From JAXGTD01 sp040775095 (GTDB lineage Bacteria > Pseudomonadota > Gammaproteobacteria > Chromatiales > Chromatiaceae): a DNA stretch of 49,718 bases. A program made the position numbers and the translations under genes. The stretch covers positions 1 to 49,718 of the forward strand of contig JAXGTD010000015.1 of NCBI GenBank assembly GCA_040775095.1, in the 5' to 3' direction. The notes beneath the pieces were generated by a model. That model was given only the letters and a program-made list of their open reading frames with translations. It was not told the DNA's origin and did not search any database. This document shows positions 43,399-49,718 of the stretch, piece after piece; the stretch's first letter is position 1; each line of letters begins with the position of its first letter.

Positions 43399-43830
43399 GT
43401 GACCGACTCGAAACACCCCAAGGGGCTCACGCCACAGCAAGCCTACCAGATGACCGAAGACGACCCTCAGGCCGTGCTGGTCGACATCCGCTCGACGATG
43501 GAATTCCTTTTCGTCGGCCATCCGGTCGGCTCTGTTCACATCCCATGGATCGACGAGCCCGACTGGACCGTCAATCCCGATTTCGTCACCGAGATCCGCA
43601 AGCTCCTGCTCGGCGGCGCGGTCTGCACGGCCGAGGCACCCTGCGCGCCAGTGATCCTGATCTGCCGCAGCGGCAAGCGCTCGCTGGAGGCCGGAAAGAC
43701 GCTCCTGGAGAGCGGATTCCGTAGTGTCTTCCATGTCGACGAGGGATTCGAGGGAGAGCGCGACGAAGAGCATCACCGCGGCACGCTGGGCGGGTGGCGC
43801 TTTCGTGGTCTACCCTGGGAACAGTGCTGA
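43399..43830 (+). CDS. rhodanese-like sulfurtransferase
   Basis: This 143-residue single-domain rhodanese has the active-site loop CRSGKRS with the catalytic Cys at 89, after the DIRSTMEFLFVGHP substrate-side region. It likely moves sulfane sulfur in the cytoplasm; no signal peptide is present. The start is GTG, with AGGAG eight bases upstream. Proximity to soxYZ and to iscR/cysE suits a sulfur-handling role, which is an inference. Confidence 0.9.
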   Translation: MTDSKHPKGLTPQQAYQMTEDDPQAVLVDIRSTMEFLFVGHPVGSVHIPWIDEPDWTVNPDFVTEIRKLLLGGAVCTAEAPCAPVILICRSGKRSLEAGKTLLESGFRSVFHVDEGFEGERDEEHHRGTLGGWRFRGLPWEQC

Positions 43831-43909
43831 CGCCCGGGCCACGCGGGGCGGACAAGGGGCCGCGGGTCTCTCGCCCCACGGCCCGCCCCGCGGCGCCTGC
43901 CACGGGCGC

Positions 43910-44395
43910 TCAGAGACCAGCGGGTGCGCGTTGGCGCAAGGGCTCGATCTTGATCTCCGGCCCATTGCCGACACAGGATATCCCCTCTCCGTCCCCCTTC
44001 CGATCCACGAGGTCCTGCAGACTGATCTGGTTGAGATAGCTGTAGATCCGGTCGCTGAGATCCATCCACAGGTCGTGGGTCAGACAGGGGCCATTGTCCT
44101 GGCAATTCTGGGCACCGCCGCAGCGGGTGGTGTCGACGTGCTCATCCACCGCCGTGATGATCTCGGCGATACAGATCGTCGCGGCCTCTCGCGCCAGGTT
44201 GTAGCCGCCGCCCGGGCCGCGCACGCTGGAGACCAGCGCGTGCTTGCGCAGCTTCGAGAACAGCTGCTCCAGATACGACAGCGAGATCCCCTGGCGCTCC
44301 GCGATGTCGGCCAGTGCAATCGGCCCCTCGCCCTGATGAATGGCCAGATCGAGCACGGCCGTCACCGCGTAGCGCCCTTTTGTCGTTAACCGCAT
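43910..44395 (-). CDS. iscR: Fe-S cluster regulator IscR (Rrf2 family)
   Basis: This 161-residue winged-helix regulator senses Fe-S status by binding a [2Fe-2S] cluster. The ligands fall at the same places as in E. coli IscR: C92, C98, C104 and H107. The N-terminal helix-turn-helix (MRLTTKGRYAVTAVLDLA) is typical. A GGGAGG site precedes the ATG, and an IscR-like box overlaps its promoter. It is downstream of trmJ and cysE, but iscS, iscU and iscA do not follow; the next gene is a convergent rhodanese. Confidence 0.95.
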   Translation of the reverse strand: MRLTTKGRYAVTAVLDLAIHQGEGPIALADIAERQGISLSYLEQLFSKLRKHALVSSVRGPGGGYNLAREAATICIAEIITAVDEHVDTTRCGGAQNCQDNGPCLTHDLWMDLSDRIYSYLNQISLQDLVDRKGDGEGISCVGNGPEIKIEPLRQRAPAGL

Positions 44396-44430
44396 GACTC
44401 AGCCTCCCAGCTTCATGAAAACATGACCAT

Positions 44431-44459
44431 ATCCTACGATAGCCGAGTAAGACCATCAA
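44431..44459 (-). promoter_or_regulatory. candidate sigma-70 promoter of iscR
   Basis: On the minus strand TTGATG (44454-44459) and TAGGAT (44431-44436) are separated by 17 bases, and the -10 lies 35 bases before the iscR start. Each hexamer matches the consensus at four of six places. It sits in the only AT-rich patch between cysE and iscR. Confidence 0.5.
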
Positions 44460-44463
44460 TTTA
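44439..44463 (-). promoter_or_regulatory. candidate type 1 IscR-binding site
   Basis: The 25-base minus-strand segment matches about 18 of 25 positions of the E. coli type 1 IscR consensus (recalled as ATASYYGACTRWWW plus YAGTCRRSTAT). The right half, TTACTCGGCTAT, is the better one. It overlaps the -35 and the spacer of the candidate iscR promoter, where holo-IscR would repress its own gene. Confidence 0.5.
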
Positions 44464-44559
44464 ATAGGGCGAAAGCCCCCCGATTCGCCCGTGCGGACCC
44501 CGGTCGGCTCGCCACGCGGTCTCCCGCGGCGTCGGCGCCTTGGCGCCCGGGCAGGCCCG

Positions 44560-45339
44560 TCAGGTCGAGTCATCCGATGTCGGGGCATCGGTCGCGGGCT
44601 CGATCACGCAGTTGTCGAGGTCACCGAGGTGATCGAAATGGCGCGTGATGCCATGTTCCTCGAGCGCACGCGACATCGCCTCCATACGCCGGTCCATGAC
44701 GTGGATGTGGTCCAGCATGCGGTTGATCGCGTTCGCCACCGGATCGGGCACATCGCGGGTCGCGCCGTAGGCGTCGAAACCGATTCGCTTGGCCGTATCG
44801 GCCCGCCGACGTGTCGTGGCGTCGGCGGAGCGTTCGATGACCCGGCCCGGCACGCCGATGACAGTGCCGCCCGGCGGGACGGGCTTGACCACGACCGCGT
44901 TGGAGCCGATGCGGGCACCATCGCTGATCTCGATCGGCCCCAAGACCTTCGCGCCGGCACCGACCACGACGTCGCGGCCAAGGGTCGGATGGCGCTTGCC
45001 CTTCTGCCAACTCGTCCCACCAAGTGTGACGCCGTGGTACAGGGTGCAGTCGTCGCCAACGATGGCCGTCTCACCGATGACGACCCCCATTCCGTGGTCA
45101 ATGAAGAAACGCCGACCGATCTGCGCGCCCGGGTGGATCTCGATGCCCGTCAGCAGCCGCGCGACGTTCGAGAGCATTCGAGCAAGCCACTTGAACCCAC
45201 GCGTCCAGAGGCGATGAGAGATGCGATGCATCAGCACCGCGTGCAATCCGGGATAGGTGGTAAAGACCTCAAACGCGTTGCGCGCGGCAGGGTCGCGCTC
45301 GAACACACAGTCGATGTCTTCGCGGAGTCTCTGGAACAT
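44560..45339 (-). CDS. cysE: serine O-acetyltransferase CysE
   Basis: This 259-residue enzyme acetylates L-serine with acetyl-CoA, the first step of cysteine synthesis. The left-handed beta-helix hexapeptide repeats run from about IEIHPGAQIG through VIGVPGRVIE, with the catalytic DHGMGVVIGET segment and the TSWQKGKRHPTLG region. An extra C-terminal stretch after the helix is seen in many proteobacteria. It lies between trmJ and iscR, supplying cysteine for the Fe-S machinery that IscR controls. Confidence 0.94.
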   Translation of the reverse strand: MFQRLREDIDCVFERDPAARNAFEVFTTYPGLHAVLMHRISHRLWTRGFKWLARMLSNVARLLTGIEIHPGAQIGRRFFIDHGMGVVIGETAIVGDDCTLYHGVTLGGTSWQKGKRHPTLGRDVVVGAGAKVLGPIEISDGARIGSNAVVVKPVPPGGTVIGVPGRVIERSADATTRRRADTAKRIGFDAYGATRDVPDPVANAINRMLDHIHVMDRRMEAMSRALEEHGITRHFDHLGDLDNCVIEPATDAPTSDDST

Positions 45340-45440
45340 AATCCCTGGGCCGGGCCGGCTGTTGGCGTGCGATGGAACAAAACGCCATTCTACCCAACGT
45401 GCCCACGCCCCGAGCTGATATCGATCGGGCAGCGTTTTCT

Positions 45441-45454
45441 GTCACCCAAGTGAC
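45441..45454. promoter_or_regulatory. short inverted repeat upstream of cysE
   Basis: GTCAC at 45441-45445 pairs with GTGAC at 45450-45454 around a four-base gap, about 100 bases before the cysE start. It could be an operator for the cysE-iscR segment. Five-base arms can occur by chance. Confidence 0.25.
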
Positions 45455-45500
45455 TGACAATGGAGCCAACCGGAAACCGCGTTTCCGATTCGCGAGCCCC

Positions 45501-46289
45501 TCAGTCCCCGCGCCGGAAACGGCCGGCCGTCTTGCGACCCTGCGCCGCGCTCAGGATGCCCCGCAGGATATTCAGCTCGGTGCGGTCTGGACGGGCACGG
45601 TTGAACAGCCTGCGCAGGCGGCGCTGCAGCTTTTGGGACTGGACCGGGTCGGCAAAGCCGATCGCGACCAGGGTCTGCTCCAGGTGCGCGTAGAACCCCT
45701 GCATCTCCTCGGCGGTGGCCAGGTCGGGGGCGGGCCCAGCCGCTCGCATCGCCTCCGTGGAGCCCGCGGCGGCCAGCGCCGCCACCCGGATCTCGTAGGC
45801 GAACACCTGCGCCGCCGCCGCAATATTCAGCGAGCTGAACGCGGGGTTGGCCGGGATGTGCGCGAGAAAATGACAACAGGCGAGCTCGGCATTGGTCAGG
45901 CCCGAGGATTCGCGCCCAAGCAGCAGCGCCACATCGCCGTCACCGGCCTCGCGCACCAGTCGCTCGGCGCAGGCACGCGGCTCCAGCTGCGGCCACTCCA
46001 CGGTGCGCCGCCTCGCACTGGCCCCGATGACCAGGCGACAACCGGTCAGGGCCTCTTCCAAGCCCTGGTGGACGCTCGCCCCGGCCAGCAGGTCGTCTGC
46101 GCCCGAGGCGCGCGCGAAGGCGTCCGCATCGGGCAGCCGGCGCGGACGCACCAGCGCAATGCGCGACAGCCCCATGTTCTTCATCGCCCGGGCCACGGCG
46201 CCGATATTGCCGGTCAGGCTGGTCTCGACCAGAACGAAACGGATGCGCGCCAGTGCCGGATCACGGATGCTGTCGCGGTCATCGCGCAT
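45501..46289 (-). CDS. trmJ: tRNA (cytidine/uridine-32-2'-O)-methyltransferase TrmJ
   Basis: This 262-residue SPOUT methyltransferase modifies position 32 of certain tRNAs with S-adenosylmethionine. The SPOUT knot motifs are LVETSLTGNIGAVARAMKNMG, LLLGRESSGLTNAEL and IPANPAFSSLNIAAAAQ. It is the first gene in the trmJ-cysE-iscR series and divergent from suhB, as in many Gammaproteobacteria. The start at 46289 gives the family length; an ATG at 46328 adds 13 residues. Confidence 0.93.
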   Translation of the reverse strand: MRDDRDSIRDPALARIRFVLVETSLTGNIGAVARAMKNMGLSRIALVRPRRLPDADAFARASGADDLLAGASVHQGLEEALTGCRLVIGASARRRTVEWPQLEPRACAERLVREAGDGDVALLLGRESSGLTNAELACCHFLAHIPANPAFSSLNIAAAAQVFAYEIRVAALAAAGSTEAMRAAGPAPDLATAEEMQGFYAHLEQTLVAIGFADPVQSQKLQRRLRRLFNRARPDRTELNILRGILSAAQGRKTAGRFRRGD

Positions 46290-46365
46290 CGGCAAACACC
46301 CCGCGCAAGGACCACCCTGCATTGTCAATCTTCAATCCGCCCCCCCGTTGGAGTATCGTTGCGCC

Positions 46366-47163
46366 ATGGATCCCATGCTCAATATCGCCGTTCGCGCCGC
46401 ACGCAATGCCGGGCGCATTGTCTTGCGCTACTTCGAGCGCGTCGACAGTCTGAAGATCACCGATAAGGGACGCAACGATTTCGTCAGCGATGTCGATCGC
46501 GCCGCCGAGATCGCCATCATCCAGGAGTTGCGCGGCAAGTTCCCCGACCACGCGATCCTCGCCGAAGAGAGCGGCTCCAATGGGCGCGGCGAGCACGAGT
46601 GGATCATCGACCCACTCGACGGCACCACCAACTATTTGCACGGCTTTCCGCAGTTCTCGATCTCCATCGGGCTGCGCTGGCGTGGCCAGATGCAACAGGC
46701 GGTGGTCTACGACCCGCTGCGCGAAGAGCTGTTTACCGCCAGTCGCGGCGGCGGCGCGCTGCTCAACGACCGTAAGTTGCGCGTCAGCCCGCGCCGGGAC
46801 CTGGAGGGCGCGCTGATCGGCACGGGGATTCCGTTTCGCGAGCATGGGCACCTGGATGTCTATCTGAAGATGCTGCGGGCCATGATCGAAGGCACCGCGG
46901 GGATCCGCCGCCCCGGCTCCGCCGCGCTGGACTTCGCCTACGTGGCCGCGGGCCGGCTCGACGGATTCTGGGAGCTCGACCTGGCACCCTGGGACTTTGC
47001 CGCGGGCGCCTTGCTGGTCACCGAGGCCGGCGGTACCGTGAGCGACCTCGCCGGCGGCGACCGCTACTTCGACACCTGCAACCTGGTCGCCGGCGGCATC
47101 AAGGTGCATCGGGCCATGCTCGATCGGCTGCGGCCGTTTCTGAGCGATGCGTTGCGGGCCTGA
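46366..47163 (+). CDS. suhB: inositol-1-monophosphatase SuhB
   Basis: This 265-residue Mg-dependent phosphatase hydrolyses myo-inositol monophosphates; SuhB also assists rRNA antitermination in E. coli. Metal ligands are in EESG, DPLDGTTNYLHGFP and WDFAAGALLVTEAGG. The start is MDPMLNI (46366); the long open frame to 45892 is antisense to trmJ and not protein-like. It is divergent from trmJ with only 76 bases between the two starts. Confidence 0.95.
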   Translation: MDPMLNIAVRAARNAGRIVLRYFERVDSLKITDKGRNDFVSDVDRAAEIAIIQELRGKFPDHAILAEESGSNGRGEHEWIIDPLDGTTNYLHGFPQFSISIGLRWRGQMQQAVVYDPLREELFTASRGGGALLNDRKLRVSPRRDLEGALIGTGIPFREHGHLDVYLKMLRAMIEGTAGIRRPGSAALDFAYVAAGRLDGFWELDLAPWDFAAGALLVTEAGGTVSDLAGGDRYFDTCNLVAGGIKVHRAMLDRLRPFLSDALRA

Positions 47164-47507
47164 GAAGCGCCGATTGTTCGCGTTTCCCACGCGGGCCACG
47201 AATGGCCGAGCCGACTCACCCCATGGATGGATCGACTCGGCTCGCCCGCGGTCGTGCTGATGAACGCTGGTCCGGCAGGGACCCCTGGACGGATTCGGTT
47301 CGAGACGGCCCGGGCGAATGCGACGGGATGCACGGTAGCGCATTGGCCGATGAGGGAGAATCGCCAATGGGGGATCAGGCCCAGATCGAGGGTCGCCGCA
47401 AGCCCCGGTATCATCCGACCCGGCCTGACCCACCCAACCGGGTTTCGCCTTGCGTCCGTGCCGCGAAAGGCGCTTGGACGTCAAGGAAGCAAGCGAGCAG
47501 ATAGCAT
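47164..47507. other. intergenic region before korA
   Basis: This 344-base stretch separates suhB from korA on the same strand and should hold the korA promoter. No gene, terminator or repeat stood out, and the korA ribosome-binding site is weak. Confidence 0.5.
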
Positions 47508-49232
47508 ATGCCAAAGTCGAACGACCAGAACGCCTCCGCCATCGCCGTGATCGGGTCCGGCGGGAGCGGCGCCGTGACGGCCGGGCTGATCCTGCTGAAT
47601 GCGGCCGCTCGCGCGGGCTATTACGGCCTGCTGACACGCTCCGCGGGCCCGCAGATCCGTGGCGGGGAGTCGGCGGCGATGATCCGCTTCTCGCGCCGCC
47701 CGGTGCGCTGCATGGGGGACCGCTTCGACATCCTGGTCGCTCTGGACTGGGGCAACCATACGCGTTTTCGCGACGAGATTCCGATCGATGGCGACTCCCT
47801 GGTTCTGGCGGACACGGGCACCCACCCGGTGCCCGCGATGGTCGCCGACAGCGGTGCCGAGCTTCGCGACGGCCGTTTCCAGCAGCTCGCATCCATGCAG
47901 GACGAGGGACGCGCAAACATGATTGCGGTGGGCGCCGCCGGCGCCGCCCTCGGGCTGCCGCTGGAGTCCCTGGTCGAGGGTGCCGCCGCGACGCTCAAGG
48001 GCAAGGGCCAGGCCGTACTGGGCTCGGCCCAACGCTGTATCCGCGACGGTTACGGCAGCGGCCCGGGCGGCGCGCCCGCGACCAGTGCGCCAGCGGGGCA
48101 TTGCCAGCGCTGGAACATCAGCGGCAACGAGGCCTCCGGACTCGGCGCGCTGCGCGGCGGTGTGCGTTTCGTCGCGGCCTACCCCATCACACCGGCGAGC
48201 GAGATGCTCGAATGGCTCGCCCCGAGGCTGGAACGGCTCGGCGGCGCATTACTGCAGGCCGAGGACGAGCTGGCGTCGATCAACATGATCATCGGCGGAT
48301 CATTCGGGGGTGTCCCATCCCTGACCGCCACCTCTGGGCCCGGGCTGAGCCTGATGCTGGAGGGGATCGGTCTGGCCATCGCCAGCGAGACCCCGGTGGT
48401 GGTGGCGAACGTGATGCGCGGCGGCCCCAGCACCGGCATCCCGACCAAGACCGAGCAGTCGGATCTGGACATCGCGCTGTACGGCTGCCATGGGGACGCA
48501 CCCCACCTCGTGCTGGGGGCGCTGAGCATTGCCGACTGTGTCTTCACCACGGCCTGGTCGACCCAGCTGGCCGAACATCTCCAAACCGCGGCCATCGTAT
48601 TGTCCGATCAGCTCATCGGTCAGTCGCGCGCCATCATCGACCCACCGCCGGCGCCGGATCTCGGGCCTGGACGGGTACTGGCCAGCGACGCGCGGGGTGC
48701 GCAGAGCCAGCCCTATCAACGCTATGCCGCGGGCGCCGACGGGATCTCGCCGATGAGCATCCCGGGGCGTTGCGGGGCGAGCTACACCGCCGACGGCCTC
48801 GAGCACAATGCCGCTGGCACGCCCTCGAGCCTCGCGGCGGACCATCGTGCGCAGCTCGACAAGCGCCGACGCAAGCTGGTCGAATTCGATTACGGCGATG
48901 CCTGGGCGGAGATCGACGGCGAGGGCCCTTTGTGCATCGTCACCTGGGGCTCCACACATGGCGTCGTCAGCGAGGCCTCCGAACGCCTTCGGCAACGCGG
49001 CAGACCGACCCGGGTGATCGGCCTGCGCCTGCTCGCGCCGCTGCAGCATACCGCCTTGCGCGAGGCCATCGGCGAGGCCCGGGTCATCGTCGTCGAGCAG
49101 AATCACAGCGCCCAGTTGTTCCGCTATCTGCATGCGCAGCGCGCGCTGCCATTACACGCCCATTCGCTGGCGCGCCCGGGTCCGCTGCCACTGCGACCGG
49201 ACGAGATCGTCACCGCCGCCGAAGAGGTCTGA
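47508..49232 (+). CDS. korA: 2-oxoacid:ferredoxin oxidoreductase, fused gamma/alpha subunit
   Basis: This 574-residue protein has an N-terminal gamma domain (GSGGSGAVTAGLILLNAA, about residues 1-190) and a C-terminal alpha domain beginning near GVRFVAAYPITPASEMLEWLA, with the EDELASINMIIGGSFGG segment. It oxidatively decarboxylates a 2-oxoacid, probably 2-oxoglutarate, with ferredoxin as acceptor; the reverse reaction serves reductive carbon fixation. A Gly/Ala/Pro-rich linker joins the domains. The beta subunit gene follows after one base. No ferredoxin gene is within the window. Confidence 0.9.
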   Translation: MPKSNDQNASAIAVIGSGGSGAVTAGLILLNAAARAGYYGLLTRSAGPQIRGGESAAMIRFSRRPVRCMGDRFDILVALDWGNHTRFRDEIPIDGDSLVLADTGTHPVPAMVADSGAELRDGRFQQLASMQDEGRANMIAVGAAGAALGLPLESLVEGAAATLKGKGQAVLGSAQRCIRDGYGSGPGGAPATSAPAGHCQRWNISGNEASGLGALRGGVRFVAAYPITPASEMLEWLAPRLERLGGALLQAEDELASINMIIGGSFGGVPSLTATSGPGLSLMLEGIGLAIASETPVVVANVMRGGPSTGIPTKTEQSDLDIALYGCHGDAPHLVLGALSIADCVFTTAWSTQLAEHLQTAAIVLSDQLIGQSRAIIDPPPAPDLGPGRVLASDARGAQSQPYQRYAAGADGISPMSIPGRCGASYTADGLEHNAAGTPSSLAADHRAQLDKRRRKLVEFDYGDAWAEIDGEGPLCIVTWGSTHGVVSEASERLRQRGRPTRVIGLRLLAPLQHTALREAIGEARVIVVEQNHSAQLFRYLHAQRALPLHAHSLARPGPLPLRPDEIVTAAEEV

Positions 49233-49233
49233 G

Positions 49234-49718
49234 ATGGACGTTGCCGCCCCGCCGAGCCTACGCGCAAAGGACTACAAGTCCGCGATCAAACCGATCTGGT
49301 GTCCCGGCTGCGGGCATTTCGCGGTGCTCTCGGCGCTGACCAAGGCCCTGGCTCATCTGCAGCTGGCCAAGGACGAGCACGCGATCATCTCGGGCATCGG
49401 TTGCTCCTCGCGTCTACCGGCCTATATCGACAGCTTCGGTTTTCACGGCGTGCATGGCCGCGCCCTGCCGCTTGCATCGGGGCTCAAGGCGGCCCGGCCA
49501 GATCTGACCGTCCTCGCCGTCGGCGGCGACGGCGATGGCTTTTCGATCGGCGGCAATCACTTCCTGCACGCCTGCCGGCGCAATATGGATATCACCTATA
49601 TCGTCATGGATAACGAGGTCTATGGCATGACCAAGGGGCAGGCGTCTCCGACCACACAGCCGGACTGGAGCCGCAGCAAGCTCACCCCGCATGGGACTGG
49701 TCTGCGCCGCTTCCAACC
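49234..49718 (+). CDS. korB: 2-oxoacid:ferredoxin oxidoreductase beta subunit (3' truncated by window end)
   Basis: The first 161 codons of the beta subunit are present. Cys23 and Cys26 lie in the WCPGCGHF motif, a further Cys lies in GIGCSSR, and the thiamine diphosphate motif GGDGDGFSIGGNH and MDNEVYGMTKGQ are intact. The gene begins one base after the korA stop and runs off the window, so its end cannot be judged. Together with korA it forms an alpha-gamma/beta enzyme. Confidence 0.93.
   Translation, partial: MDVAAPPSLRAKDYKSAIKPIWCPGCGHFAVLSALTKALAHLQLAKDEHAIISGIGCSSRLPAYIDSFGFHGVHGRALPLASGLKAARPDLTVLAVGGDGDGFSIGGNHFLHACRRNMDITYIVMDNEVYGMTKGQASPTTQPDWSRSKLTPHGTGLRRFQ

Noticed and set aside
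46279..47916. 545-codon minus-strand frame across suhB and the start of korA
   Set aside because: It is antisense to two recognised genes and has no domain.
47450..49339. 629-codon frame overlapping korA
   Set aside because: It is an off-frame shadow of korA, which has complete gamma and alpha motifs; the alternative product is Arg-rich.
1..49718. CRISPR arrays, rRNA, tRNA or prophage genes
   Set aside because: No regularly spaced repeats, no conserved RNA cores and no phage structural or integrase genes were seen.
49640..49718. frameshift at the end of korB
   Set aside because: The last residues looked unusual, but the frame stays open to the window edge and too little follows to judge.

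Overview
The window is high-GC proteobacterial chromosome whose gene content points to a sulfur-oxidising gammaproteobacterium, most likely of the Chromatiales (purple sulfur bacteria or close relatives). The main clues are soxY-soxZ, a fused gamma/alpha 2-oxoacid:ferredoxin oxidoreductase, a DhnA-type class I aldolase, the yeaG-yeaH-ycgB trio, and the suhB / trmJ-cysE-iscR order typical of Gammaproteobacteria. No photosynthesis gene, rRNA, tRNA, CRISPR array, prophage or intact insertion sequence was seen, so the phototrophic lifestyle is not shown here.

Layout. 0-4 kb: class I fructose-bisphosphate aldolase behind a strong leader hairpin, a small membrane protein, and a YcbB-type L,D-transpeptidase with an unusual Pro/Ala-rich tail. 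4-9 kb: the prkA-yeaH-spoVR stress module (minus strand), then about 1.15 kb without convincing genes. 10-15 kb: pstSCAB phosphate transporter (minus), with a Fic-like protein lacking the catalytic histidine where phoU is often found, then an orphan PIN-domain protein. 15.7-20.6 kb: mfd, a small periplasmic protein, and a YdjM-like membrane hydrolase. 20.8-26 kb: succinate-semialdehyde dehydrogenase, a REC-GGDEF-EAL protein with all signalling motifs degenerate, and a GT2-GtrA glycosyltransferase. 26-31.2 kb: a run with a zinc-ribbon/M50-like membrane protein, hldE and gmhA (ADP-heptose for LPS), a LEA/WHy lipoprotein, a Sel1 protein, a PEP-mutase/isocitrate-lyase family enzyme and a 65-residue protein with its own terminator.

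31.7-36 kb: a tightly coupled minus-strand operon of an SGNH-hydrolase-like membrane protein, a NodU/TobZ-type carbamoyltransferase and an SxtJ-DUF5989 fusion. This is the best candidate for an under-described system. 36.5-40.4 kb: a MoxR ATPase with a DUF2201-type metallopeptidase/VWA partner, followed by a BepA-like M48 protease. 41.4-42.3 kb: soxYZ with a strong terminator. 42.3-49.7 kb: an LpxL-type acyltransferase, a rhodanese, iscR (with a recognisable IscR-type box and promoter) - cysE - trmJ on the minus strand, divergent suhB, then korA and a 3'-truncated korB.

Cell-envelope work is a recurrent theme: peptidoglycan cross-linking, LPS heptose and acylation, glycan decoration, outer-membrane assembly proteolysis. 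The rest is central carbon, phosphate, sulfur and Fe-S metabolism. Starts were set by ribosome-binding sites, overlaps and family lengths, and several differ from the longest possible reading frame.
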